Shown: one piece after another, positions 8,731-16,602 of the stretch
How the letters are laid out: every line of letters begins with the position of its first letter
Numbering within the stretch: the stretch's first letter is position 1
Assembly: GCA_021784375.1 (NCBI GenBank)
Contig: JAJXSV010000011.1
Span: 1-19,716 of the forward strand
DNA: 19,716 nucleotides
Source of the DNA: Actinomycetes bacterium
GTDB taxonomy: Bacteria; Actinomycetota; Actinomycetes; S36-B12; UBA5976
Direction: 5' to 3'
Notes under the pieces: model-generated
What the model saw: the letters and a program-made list of their open reading frames with translations, nothing else
What the model was told of the DNA's origin: nothing
Database searches by the model: none
Program-made: the position numbers and the translations under genes

Positions 8731-8790
8731 GCCGACTCAAGGCGCCCGGTTGACTACGCCCCCGCGGTAGTCAAGGCGGCCTGAGACGGC
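8731..8790. terminator. Long imperfect hairpin in the convergent gap after icmF
   Basis: Outer arms 8731-8746 (GCCGACTCAAGGCGCC) and 8775-8790 (GGCGGCCTGAGACGGC) pair at 13 of 16 positions. After a 3-nt bulge (8747-8749), perfect inner arms TTGACTAC (8750-8757) and GTAGTCAA (8767-8774) close a 9-nt loop. It lies 27 bp after the icmF stop and about 95 bp from the convergent decarboxylase stop, so a bidirectional terminator is the simplest role. There is no U-tract. The inner dyad could alternatively be a protein-binding site. Confidence 0.55.
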
Positions 8791-8812
8791 CCGTTAGGCG
8801 GACGCTAGCCGC

Positions 8813-8827
8813 ATTCCCCGCGGGAAT
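8813..8827. terminator. Short second hairpin between icmF and the decarboxylase gene
   Basis: ATTCCC (8813-8818) and GGGAAT (8822-8827) form a perfect 6-bp dyad with a 3-nt centre, in the same convergent gap as the 60-nt hairpin. It may help terminate the minus-strand decarboxylase transcript; it is weak on its own. Confidence 0.3.
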
Positions 8828-8885
8828 CGACCGCCGAAGGCCCCTTTCCCGCGGATTGGGATGTGGCAGATGTCGCGCGTGTCGC

Positions 8886-10337
8886 TCACGCGAGGTCGTC
8901 GACGACCTCGATGGTCTGGAAGCTGCGGTCGCTGCAGTAGGACACGCGACCGATGCGGCCGGCCAGCCGGATGGCCTCGACCAGTTCCCGCGTCACCCGC
9001 TCTCCCGGGGCCAACAGCGGCACGCCGGGCGGGTACGGCACGAACTGCTCCGCCGAGACATGCCCGATGGCGTCGTCCATGGCCACCCGACGCCGCTTCG
9101 CGAACAGCGCCTGCCGAGGCGCCACGACGACCTCCGGGCGGATCTGCCAGAGCGCGGTCGGCATCGGCTCGCGAGCCGGGCCGCGCAGCCGCTCGATGAT
9201 GCCCGCCACCTTCTCGGCCATGCCGATGATGAATGCGGACTCATCGACGATGGACACGCTCATCACCAGCGAATCGGTGTCCGCGGACTCCACTCCGTGG
9301 CCCTCGGACCACAGGGCCGCGCCCACGGCGACCCCGGTCACGCCGGTCCGAGGCAGCCACAGCGTGATCTTCAGGGGATCGACGAGGGAGCCGATCTCCG
9401 CGTCATCGATGACGACCAGGCCCGGGACCTGGCGCAGCAGGTGCTTCGCCGCATCCGTGGACTCGATGGCCCGGGCGATGGCGTCGGCCCCGTGCACCTC
9501 CATGATCGCCCGCGTGGCGTCGATGGACGCGAGGAGCGTCGCGGACGGGGAGGTCGTCATCGTGAGGTCCACTGCGCGGTCGAGGCGCTTGGAGTCGACG
9601 AAGTGCCCGGATGTGGAGACGATCGCCGTCTGCGAGTAGCCCATGAGCGCCTTGTGGATGCTGGTGACGACGAGGTCCGCGCCCTGCGCGATGGCGCCGG
9701 CGTGCACCTCATGCATCCAGTCGAGGTGTGCGCCCCACGCCTGGTCGACGACGAGCGGCACGTTGAGCGCATGCGCTGCGGCGGCCAGGCCCCGCACCTG
9801 CGACATGGTGCCGACATACGCGGGGGATGTCACGGAGATGGCCGTGATGTCGTCGGGCAGGCCCGCCAGCGCCGAGGTCGGCACGCCGATGGGCAGGCCG
9901 AACTCGGGATGCAGGTCCGGGAACACCCAGACCGGGAGGCCACCGCTGAGCTGCAGACCGGCGAGCGCACTGCGATGCGAGGTGCGATCCACCGCGATGC
10001 GTCGGCCGTCGGAGGCCGCGGCGAGGAGCGCCGCGATGTTCCCCTGCGATGATCCGTTCACGAGGAAGCGCGTGTGTGCGGCGCCGATGGCGGCGGCGTA
10101 GAGCGCCTCCGCATCCTCGTCGTAACCGTTCGTGAAGTGGTTGTCGTCGGCGCCGCCCTGCAACGGCAGGTCGTCGCGGATGACGTCGTGGAGGAGGTCG
10201 AAGCCCAGCGGCTGCGGCCCGCTGCCGATCTCGAGCTCGGTGTACCGGTTCTTGTGGCCAGGGATCTGCATCGGTCTACGCCGCAGCGCCCGTCCCGCTC
10301 GTAGTGCATCAAGCAGCGGAGTGCGCGGTGCGTCCAT
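8886..10337 (-). CDS. PLP-dependent Orn/Lys/Arg-type decarboxylase
   Basis: Fold-type I pyridoxal-phosphate decarboxylase of the basic amino-acid group (arginine, lysine or ornithine), giving agmatine, cadaverine or putrescine. 483 residues, the short form without an N-terminal wing domain, similar in layout to Bacillus-type SpeA. Seen: MQIPGHKNRY near the N-terminus, FLVNGSSQGNIAALLA (substrate/PLP region), DRTSHRSAL, VVDQAWGAHLDW with Asp198 expected to contact the PLP ring nitrogen, and TSIHKALMGYSQ with Lys229 as the Schiff-base lysine. The C-terminal domain contains APRQALFAKRR and PPGVPLLAPGERV. I choose the ATG at 10337 because GAAGGGA precedes it; the frame is open further upstream to 10445, but that would cross the ilv leader. 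Substrate cannot be decided from sequence. It is divergent from ilvBNC, and no functional link between them is evident. Confidence 0.88.
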   Translation of the reverse strand: MDAPRTPLLDALRAGRALRRRPMQIPGHKNRYTELEIGSGPQPLGFDLLHDVIRDDLPLQGGADDNHFTNGYDEDAEALYAAAIGAAHTRFLVNGSSQGNIAALLAAASDGRRIAVDRTSHRSALAGLQLSGGLPVWVFPDLHPEFGLPIGVPTSALAGLPDDITAISVTSPAYVGTMSQVRGLAAAAHALNVPLVVDQAWGAHLDWMHEVHAGAIAQGADLVVTSIHKALMGYSQTAIVSTSGHFVDSKRLDRAVDLTMTTSPSATLLASIDATRAIMEVHGADAIARAIESTDAAKHLLRQVPGLVVIDDAEIGSLVDPLKITLWLPRTGVTGVAVGAALWSEGHGVESADTDSLVMSVSIVDESAFIIGMAEKVAGIIERLRGPAREPMPTALWQIRPEVVVAPRQALFAKRRRVAMDDAIGHVSAEQFVPYPPGVPLLAPGERVTRELVEAIRLAGRIGRVSYCSDRSFQTIEVVDDLA

Positions 10338-10359
10338 CGATGTCCCTTCAATCGCGCAA

Positions 10360-10386
10360 AGCGTAGGGCCTTCGCAGGCCGTCCAA
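10360..10386 (-). promoter_or_regulatory. Possible promoter of the decarboxylase gene
   Basis: On the minus strand TACGCT (10360-10365) fits TANNNT, and TTGGAC (10381-10386) lies 15 bp upstream, a short spacer. The spacer region contains the dyad GGCCT-TCGC-AGGCC (10367-10380 on the plus strand), which could be a regulator site. Tentative. Confidence 0.3.
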
Positions 10387-10401
10387 TATGCGAGACGCGG
10401 G

Positions 10402-10430
10402 ATGACGACATGTGGACGGTGGGCTACTCT
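10402..10430 (+). promoter_or_regulatory. Putative ilvBNC promoter
   Basis: ATGACG at 10402-10407 matches 4 of 6 bases of the -35 consensus, and TACTCT at 10425-10430 fits the actinobacterial -10 TANNNT, with a 17-bp spacer. Seven nt separate the -10 from the GTG of the leader peptide at 10438, so transcription probably begins at or next to that GTG, giving a leaderless message. Confidence 0.55.
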
Positions 10431-10437
10431 GCACTCC

Positions 10438-10464
10438 GTGCACAACCTTGTAGTAGTTAGTTAG
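10438..10464 (+). CDS. ilvBNC leader peptide MHNLVVVS
   Basis: Eight-codon reading frame starting with GTG and ending TAG. The control codons are CTT GTA GTA GTT: one leucine and three valines in a row. In this genome Leu and Val are otherwise mostly CTC/CTG and GTC/GTG, so these codons are rare here, as expected for a peptide that senses charged tRNA supply. There is no ribosome site, but a -10 box ends 7 nt before the GTG, which suits leaderless translation. An in-frame ATG at 10402 would give a 21-residue version with the same C-terminus, if transcription starts further upstream. Followed at once by a GC hairpin and a terminator. Confidence 0.75.
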   Translation: MHNLVVVS

Positions 10465-10497
10465 CGCGCGGCCTACGCCAAGCGGTCTACCGCGCGC
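10464..10497 (+). promoter_or_regulatory. Attenuator hairpin overlapping the leader peptide stop
   Basis: GCGCGCGG (10464-10471) pairs perfectly with CCGCGCGC (10490-10497), loop 18 nt. The 5' arm begins with the last base of the leader stop codon, so a ribosome on the valine or stop codons would cover it. An alternative 4-bp hairpin GCGG-TCTA-CCGC (10482-10493) uses part of the 3' arm. This looks like the pause or 1:2 stem of an attenuator; I could not resolve a clear antiterminator. Confidence 0.6.
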
Positions 10498-10498
10498 A

Positions 10499-10529
10499 CC
10501 CTCCGAAGCCTCCGGCCGGGGGGTTTTTT
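10499..10529 (+). terminator. Intrinsic terminator of the ilvB leader (attenuator)
   Basis: CCCTCCG (10499-10505) pairs with CGGGGGG (10517-10523, one G-U pair). Inside it GCC-TCC-GGC (10508-10516) stacks a further 3 bp, with two unpaired adenines. Six Ts follow (10524-10529). It stands between the leader peptide and ilvB, 42 bp before the ilvB ATG, so it must be read through for ilvBNC expression. Confidence 0.85.
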
Positions 10530-10571
10530 GTTGGGCTACAACGGAAACCACAGCACAGGAAGGAATACACC

Positions 10572-12314
10572 ATGGGCGAGCAAATGACGGGCGCACAGAG
10601 TCTGATCCGTTCACTGGAGCAGGCGGGCGTAACCGACCTGTTCGGCATTCCCGGCGGTTCCATCCTCCCCGCGTACGACCCACTCATGGATTCGACGCAG
10701 ATCCGACACATCCTGTGCCGGCACGAGCAGGGCGCCGGACATGCGGCCCAGGGCTATGCCGTGGCGAGCGGCCGCGTGGGCGCGTGCATCGCCACCTCGG
10801 GGCCGGGTGCCACCAACCTGGTGACGCCGATCGCCGACGCGCACATGGACAGCGTGCCGATCGTCGCCATCACCGGCCAGGTGAACTCCACTGCCGTAGG
10901 CACGGACGCCTTCCAGGAGGCCGACATCCGCGGCATCACCATGCCCATCAGCAAGCACTCGTACCTCATCTCCGACGCGCGTGACATCCCGCGCGCAGTG
11001 GCCGAGGCCTTCCACATCGCGGGTACCGGCCGCCCGGGTCCGGTCCTCGTCGACATCACCAAGGACGCACTCAACGCGCGCACGGAGTTCGAATGGCCGG
11101 AGTCACTCGACCTCCCCGGCTACCGTCCGGTGACCAAGCCGCATTCCAAGCAGGTCCGGGAAGCGGCTCGCTTCATCCTCGAGTCGTCGCGCCCCGTGCT
11201 CTACGTGGGCGGTGGCGTCATCCGGGCCAAGGCTGCGCCTGAACTCACGCGGCTGGTGGAACTCACCGGTATCCCGGTGGTGACGACGCTCATGGCGCGC
11301 GGTGCGCTGCCGGATTCCCACCCGCTGCACCTCGGCATGCCGGGCATGCACGGCACGGTGGCAGCGGTCGGCGCCATGCAGCGCAGCGACCTGCTCATCA
11401 CCCTCGCCGCCCGCTTCGATGACCGCGTCACCGGCAAGCTGTCGTCCTTCGCGCCCGATGCCAAGGTCATCCACGCCGACATCGATCCCGCGGAGATCGG
11501 CAAGAACCGCGAGGTCGACGTGCCCATCGTCGGCGACATCCGCGAGGTCATCAGCGAGCTCATCGCCGTCCTCGAGGCGGAGCGCGCCAACGGCAACACC
11601 GGCGACTACTCCGAGTGGGTGCAGCAGACCATGGCCTGGAAGGCCAAGTACCCCGCCGGCTGGGAGGAGTTCAGCGACGGCAGCCTGGCGCCGCAGTACG
11701 TCATCCAGCGCCTCGGTGCCCTCTCCGATGACGACACCATCTTCACTGCTGGAGTCGGACAGCACCAGATGTGGAGCGCGCACTTCCTCGACTTCAAGAA
11801 GCCTGCGACGTGGATCAACTCCGGCGGCTTGGGCACCATGGGATTCGGCGTCCCATCGGCCATGGGCGCCAAGGTGGCACAGCCCGGGCGCACGGTGTGG
11901 GCCGTCGACGGTGATGGCTGCTTCCAGATGACCAACCAGGAACTCGTCACCTGCGCGATCAATGAGATCCCGATCAAGGTGGCGCTCATCAACAACTCGT
12001 CGTTGGGCATGGTGCGCCAGTGGCAGACGCTGTTCTACAACGAGCGCTACTCGAACACGGACCTGCACAGCTACCGCATCCCGGACTTCGTGAAGCTCGC
12101 GGAGGCCTACGGCTGCCACGGCCTCCGTTGCGAGTCGCCGGCCGACGTCGACAAGACGATCAAGCTGGCGCAGTCCCTGAACGACGCACCGGTCGTCATC
12201 GACTTCGTGGTGCACCGTGACGCCATGGTGTGGCCGATGGTCGCAGCGGGCACGAGCAATGACGACATCAAGATCGCGCGCGGCATGGCGCCCGAGTTCG
12301 AAGCTGGAGAGTGA
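10572..12314 (+). CDS. ilvB: Acetolactate synthase large (catalytic) subunit
   Basis: ThDP-dependent condensation of two pyruvates to acetolactate, or pyruvate with 2-oxobutyrate to acetohydroxybutyrate: the first common step of valine, leucine and isoleucine synthesis. 580 residues. Seen: [12 protein letters not shown] (25-36), catalytic Glu52 in [39 protein letters not shown], a central FAD/ThDP-family domain, and the ThDP-binding motif VDGDGCFQM (Gly447-Asp448-Gly449) followed by [20 protein letters not shown] stands 7 nt before the ATG. Preceded by an attenuator; the stop is within a few bases of the ilvN start, so the two subunits are coupled. No missing key residues were noticed. Confidence 0.97.
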   Translation: MGEQMTGAQSLIRSLEQAGVTDLFGIPGGSILPAYDPLMDSTQIRHILCRHEQGAGHAAQGYAVASGRVGACIATSGPGATNLVTPIADAHMDSVPIVAITGQVNSTAVGTDAFQEADIRGITMPISKHSYLISDARDIPRAVAEAFHIAGTGRPGPVLVDITKDALNARTEFEWPESLDLPGYRPVTKPHSKQVREAARFILESSRPVLYVGGGVIRAKAAPELTRLVELTGIPVVTTLMARGALPDSHPLHLGMPGMHGTVAAVGAMQRSDLLITLAARFDDRVTGKLSSFAPDAKVIHADIDPAEIGKNREVDVPIVGDIREVISELIAVLEAERANGNTGDYSEWVQQTMAWKAKYPAGWEEFSDGSLAPQYVIQRLGALSDDDTIFTAGVGQHQMWSAHFLDFKKPATWINSGGLGTMGFGVPSAMGAKVAQPGRTVWAVDGDGCFQMTNQELVTCAINEIPIKVALINNSSLGMVRQWQTLFYNERYSNTDLHSYRIPDFVKLAEAYGCHGLRCESPADVDKTIKLAQSLNDAPVVIDFVVHRDAMVWPMVAAGTSNDDIKIARGMAPEFEAGE

Positions 12315-12316
12315 AC

Positions 12317-12823
12317 ATGAAACGCCACACACTTTCTGTCCTGGTGCAGGACGAGCCCGGCGTGCTGGCGCGCGTCGCCGCCCTCTTCGCACGTCGTGGC
12401 TTCAACATCGAGAGCCTGGCCGTCGGCAACACGGAGCTCGAGGGCATCTCGCGCATGACCATCGTCGTCAACGTCGAGGATTCGCCGCTCGAGCAGGTCA
12501 CGAAGCAGCTGAACAAGCTCATCAACGTGCTGAAGATCGTCGAGCTCGATACGCACCAGTCGGTCGAGCACCAGCTCATCATGGTGAAGGTGCGCGCCGA
12601 GCAGGACACGCGCTCACAGGTCATCGAGGTGGCTGAGCTCTTCCACTGCAAGATCGTCGACGTCTCGCCGGAGTCCATCGCCATGGAGGCCACCGGAACG
12701 CACGACAAGATCGAGACCCTGCTCAACATGCTCGCCCCGTACGGCATCAAGGAACTCGTGCAGTCGGGCGTCGTGGCACTCGCGCGAGGTCCCCGATCCA
12801 TCACCGACCGACAGGGCAAGTGA
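12317..12823 (+). CDS. ilvN: Acetolactate synthase small (regulatory) subunit
   Basis: Regulatory subunit that activates IlvB and confers feedback inhibition, usually by valine. 168 residues, normal. An N-terminal ACT domain (about 3-75) shows LSVLVQDEPGVLARVAALF, with Gly15 and Asn30 in RRGFNIESLAVG, the effector-site positions of the family. The C-terminal half (about 80-160) is the ALS small-subunit domain ending KELVQSGVVALARG. I choose ATG 12317 because GGAG at 12305-12308 is spaced 8 nt from it. The GTG at 12311, which overlaps the ilvB stop, is too close to that site; it would add two residues. Confidence 0.95.
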   Translation: MKRHTLSVLVQDEPGVLARVAALFARRGFNIESLAVGNTELEGISRMTIVVNVEDSPLEQVTKQLNKLINVLKIVELDTHQSVEHQLIMVKVRAEQDTRSQVIEVAELFHCKIVDVSPESIAMEATGTHDKIETLLNMLAPYGIKELVQSGVVALARGPRSITDRQGK

Positions 12824-13992
<1,169 letters not shown>

Positions 13993-14007
13993 GTCGGGCA
14001 ATGTTGA

Positions 14008-14041
14008 CGATGAGGGCCCCGGGCAACCGGGGCCCTCATCG
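14008..14041 (+). terminator. ilvBNC operon terminator
   Basis: A perfect stem: GATGAGGGCCCCGG (14009-14022) pairs with CCGGGGCCCTCATC (14027-14040) around a GCAA (GNRA) tetraloop, plus one more C-G pair at 14008/14041. No U-tract follows, the I-shaped form common in actinobacteria. Confidence 0.88.
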
Positions 14042-14062
14042 CATTCCGTCCCCGATCGGTCC

Positions 14063-14114
14063 GGTGCGACGCTGTGTGACCGCGGGGTGGCGTTGTGGCG
14101 TCGCACCGGTTCGT
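14063..14114 (+). repeat. Palindromic repeat, family A, copy 1
   Basis: A 52-bp unit identical to 14124-14175. Its ends GGTGCGACGC and GCGTCGCACC are perfect inverted repeats (12 bp here, including the flanking CC/GG), so the unit can fold as a hairpin. Two related units occur in the opposite orientation at 15235-15349. It lies between the ilvC terminator and the DUF559 gene. Confidence 0.9.
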
Positions 14115-14123
14115 GGTGTGTGT

Positions 14124-14175
14124 GGTGCGACGCTGTGTGACCGCGGGGTGGCGTTGTGGCGTCGCACCGGTTCGT
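14124..14175 (+). repeat. Palindromic repeat, family A, copy 2
   Basis: Exact 52-bp copy of 14063-14114, start-to-start period 61 bp, separated by 9 bp of GT-rich spacer (14115-14123). It has the same 10-bp terminal inverted repeats. It stands 86 bp before the DUF559 start codon. Confidence 0.9.
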
Positions 14176-14261
14176 CGCCGTCATCCACCGGCCCTTGGCA
14201 AGCCCGGTAGTCCACCCGACCCCCGCGCGGAGGCGGTGTCCTGTCAGGGGTCCGCGCTGGC

Positions 14262-15191
14262 ATGAGCGGCATGCGATCACTCGACCCGACACTGCTGCGA
14301 CTGGCCAACACGCAGGCAGGCGTCCTGACCACGACCTCGTTGGCCGCTGCAGGCTTCCGGCGCCGTGACATTGACTTGCGCGTGCGAAGGGGTGAGTGGC
14401 AGTGGCTGACGCCGAACGTGGTGCTCATCCAGGCGACGCCTCCTCCTCGCGTGGCCCGATTGACGGCAGCCGGACTGCATTACGGTCACTGCATCCTCGG
14501 CGGATCTTCGGCATTGGAGATGTGCGGCCTGCCTGAGCCGCTTGACGGCCGCATCCATCTGGTCGGACCGCACGCGGGCCGCCTGGCGCCGCTCTCGGGC
14601 GCGGTGCTCCACAGTGCGAAGGATCTGCCGGCGCCAACACGGGATGAGACGCGCGTTGACCCGGTTCGCGCCGTGGTGCAGGCCCTCACCTGGGGTTCGA
14701 GCCGACGCTCCTCGATCTTCCAGGCGCTGTGGGCCATCCAGCGTGGCTTGGTGTCATTCGAGGCTGTGCAGTCCGCCGTTCGTGAGGTGAAGCGCAGCCC
14801 CGGATCTGCCGAGCTTCGCAAGCGGTTCGCTGCCATCGAGCCTGGTGTGCACTCCATGCCAGAGTACGAATTCGCCGCGCTCTGCCGGAAGCGTGGACTG
14901 CCATCCCCCCAACGCCAACGTCAGCGTCGTGATGCGTCTGGACGCACTCGCTACACGGATGTCGAGTGGACGGTGGGTGGACGGTCCCTGGTTGTGGAGA
15001 TCGATGGGCGTGGGCATCTGGATGCCGCGGTGCAACTCGACGACCAACGGCGCGCCAACGACCTCGCGCTGCAAGGCGCCGTCGTCATTCGCGTACCCGG
15101 ACTCGCCTTGCGGATCGATCCGGAGCCCTACCTGCTGCAGGTGGAGCGCGCCCTGCGCTCGCTGCAGCGAGGCGAACGCGGTGTCGCCTGA
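14262..15191 (+). CDS. AbiEi-like N-terminal domain / DUF559 nuclease-fold protein
   Basis: 309 residues; role unknown. Residues about 9-90 resemble the AbiEi-type antitoxin N-terminal winged-helix region (QAGVLTTTSLAAAGF, RRDIDLRVRRGEWQWL, ILGGSSALEMCGL). Residues about 195-300 resemble DUF559, a Vsr/PD-(D/E)XK-like nuclease fold: PEYEFAALCRKRGLP (Glu202), YTDVEW (Asp233), VVEIDGRGH (Glu246, Asp248, His252), DDQRRANDLAL (260-270) and VIRVPG. All expected catalytic-type acidic residues are present, so it may be an active nuclease. Such proteins are widespread and poorly understood in actinobacteria. There is no partner toxin beside it. The start is uncertain: ATG 14262 or ATG 14271, with only a distant AGGGG. 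It is flanked by family A repeats on both sides in opposite orientation. Confidence 0.8.
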   Translation: MSGMRSLDPTLLRLANTQAGVLTTTSLAAAGFRRRDIDLRVRRGEWQWLTPNVVLIQATPPPRVARLTAAGLHYGHCILGGSSALEMCGLPEPLDGRIHLVGPHAGRLAPLSGAVLHSAKDLPAPTRDETRVDPVRAVVQALTWGSSRRSSIFQALWAIQRGLVSFEAVQSAVREVKRSPGSAELRKRFAAIEPGVHSMPEYEFAALCRKRGLPSPQRQRQRRDASGRTRYTDVEWTVGGRSLVVEIDGRGHLDAAVQLDDQRRANDLALQGAVVIRVPGLALRIDPEPYLLQVERALRSLQRGERGVA

Positions 15192-15234
15192 TGATGACGC
15201 CGCAAGTCCCCAGCATCCCGTTGCGCACTGCCCT

Positions 15235-15288
15235 TCTGCGCGGTGCGACGCCACATCGCCATGGCGCGGTCGTGCAGCGTCGTACTGC
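15235..15288 (-). repeat. Palindromic repeat, family A, inverted copy 3
   Basis: A 54-bp unit, one mismatch from 15296-15349. Read on the minus strand, its 45-bp core matches the units at 14063 and 14124 at 37 of 45 positions by hand alignment, including the GTGGCGTCGCACC end. Differences cluster in two internal triplets. It sits just after the DUF559 stop. Confidence 0.85.
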
Positions 15289-15295
15289 AGAACGG

Positions 15296-15349
15296 TCTGC
15301 GCGGTGCGACGCCACATCGCCACGGCGCGGTCGTGCAGCGTCGTACTGC
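15296..15349 (-). repeat. Palindromic repeat, family A, inverted copy 4
   Basis: Near-identical to 15235-15288 (C for T in the centre), again with a 61-bp start-to-start period, the same as the 14063/14124 pair. It lies 14 bp from the convergent hydrolase stop. Confidence 0.85.
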
Positions 15350-15363
15350 GGGAGGGGGGAGCG

Positions 15364-16308
15364 TCAGCGGCGGTGCAGGTGGTGGTCGCAGAACGCGACA
15401 GCGCGGGCCACGATCGGTGCGCAGTCGACGGTGGTGAAGGCGTGATCGCCGCCCGCGACGACATCGAGCTCGCAGTGGTGCCCGGCGCCAGTCATCGCGG
15501 CGAGCATCCGCTCGCTCTGCGACAGCGGCACCAACTCGTCCGCATCGCCATGCTGCAGGAGCATGGGAGCCGGCCCGCTGCCCCCGACGTGGTGCAGCGG
15601 GCTCGCCAGACGTGCGAGATCCGGTCGCAGGTCCACCCGCGACCCGATGAGGTGGTCCTCGGGACCCCAGGCGCGATCGCCGGCGGCGGTCCCCGGTTGG
15701 GCGCCGAGTTCCACCGGCGGATACCACAGCACGCAGGCGTCGACCTGCGAACTCAGGTTGAGACCTCCCACCGTGCCGACGAGATCGGGATCCGTCGGAT
15801 TGAGGCCCAGGAAGGCGGCGAGGTGCCCACCTGCGGACTCTCCGAGTACGGCGATGCGCGAGACGTCGATGCCGAGTTCTCTGCCGTAGGCGCGTATCCA
15901 GCGCACGGCGGCAAAGCAGTCGTGCAGGCCCATGGGGAAGGAACCCTCAGCTGCGTAGCGATAGTCCACACTGGCGAAGGCATAGCCAGCATCGACGAAG
16001 CCCTTGCGAATGGCCGCATGCGGATGCGCCACGTCGTCGAGGTGGTGGCTGCCCGCGATGAAGGCGCCCCCGTGGATGTAGATGAGTACCGGTGCGCCAG
16101 CGCCGGCCGGGACGTGGAGGTCCATGCGCATGGGCCGCCAACCCAGCGAGACGCCGTATGCGATGTCGAAGCAGTCCCGGCTGCCGTCGGCATGGTGCTC
16201 GATGCGGTACATCCCATCCGACGGCCGTACGTGACCTCCGCGGAAGAACACCGGCACGGAATCCGGGGCACCGCTCACAATCGGTGGCCTGACGGTGTTG
16301 TCGGTCAT
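15364..16308 (-). CDS. Alpha/beta hydrolase, esterase-like (HSL/BD-FAE type)
   Basis: Serine hydrolase of the alpha/beta fold, probably an intracellular carboxylesterase; substrate unknown. 314 residues with no signal peptide. Seen: oxyanion-hole motif HGGAF (79-83), VDYRYAAEGSFP (114-125), nucleophile elbow GESAGGH with Ser158, the acid in HGDADELVP (Asp257), and His289 in GGDHAF, so the triad is complete. The ATG at 16308 is preceded by GAGGGG at 6-nt spacing. The open frame continues upstream to 16584 through degenerate 51-bp repeats; I treat that as non-coding because the ribosome site is good and conserved sequence begins after the ATG. The gene lies downstream of the MFS gene on the same strand and could be co-transcribed with it, but the 294-bp gap makes this uncertain. 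Confidence 0.86.
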   Translation of the reverse strand: MTDNTVRPPIVSGAPDSVPVFFRGGHVRPSDGMYRIEHHADGSRDCFDIAYGVSLGWRPMRMDLHVPAGAGAPVLIYIHGGAFIAGSHHLDDVAHPHAAIRKGFVDAGYAFASVDYRYAAEGSFPMGLHDCFAAVRWIRAYGRELGIDVSRIAVLGESAGGHLAAFLGLNPTDPDLVGTVGGLNLSSQVDACVLWYPPVELGAQPGTAAGDRAWGPEDHLIGSRVDLRPDLARLASPLHHVGGSGPAPMLLQHGDADELVPLSQSERMLAAMTGAGHHCELDVVAGGDHAFTTVDCAPIVARAVAFCDHHLHRR

Positions 16309-16540
16309 GCGAGTCCCCTCATCGCGATCCCCGCCCTTCCCGGTTCGGGAACGGGACGACGCGAGTCCGCGCATCGCGTTCGCATCCTTGTCGCCGGTTG
16401 GGGAACGGCGCAACGCGGAAGCCCGCAACGATGTGGCGTCCATGCCCAGTTGCGAACCCGAGAACGCGGAAGCCCGCAACGATGTGGCGTCCGTGCCCAG
16501 GCGAGAACCCGACAATTCGAGTGCCCGCAGCGTGCTCACG
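16309..16540. repeat. Degenerate tandem repeat array (family B, about 51 bp)
   Basis: Fills most of the gap between the MFS gene and the hydrolase. Two clear 51-bp units at 16412-16462 and 16463-16513 share a perfect 30-bp block and differ at 5 of 51 positions. Weaker units occur at about 16309-16357, 16358-16411 (54 bp) and 16514-16540. The clear units contain a small dyad GCGG-AAGC-CCGC. All periods visible in the clear part are multiples of three, so the minus-strand hydrolase frame stays open through them, reading LRASAFSGSQLGMDATS-like units. The unit nearest the gene contains the hydrolase ribosome site. Confidence 0.8.
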
Positions 16541-16602
16541 CACCAGCCGCGGCGGGATCCACGCCAACCGCGTCCGCGCGGCACCCTCAGCGCACAGGCC
16601 GG

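Noticed and set aside
8856..10052. Plus-strand open frame of 398 codons
   Set aside because: Antisense to the PLP decarboxylase; no motif.
10132..10437. Longer upstream reading of the ilv leader frame (up to 110 codons)
   Set aside because: It is antisense to the decarboxylase gene and precedes the likely promoter; only the last 8 (or 21) codons make sense as a leader peptide.
11103..12392. Minus-strand open frame of 429 codons
   Set aside because: Antisense to ilvB/ilvN; low-complexity Val/Asp/Gly/Arg translation without motifs.
14063..14175. CRISPR-like array
   Set aside because: Only two units with a 9-bp spacer; spacers are too short, units are palindromic along their length, and no cas gene is present.
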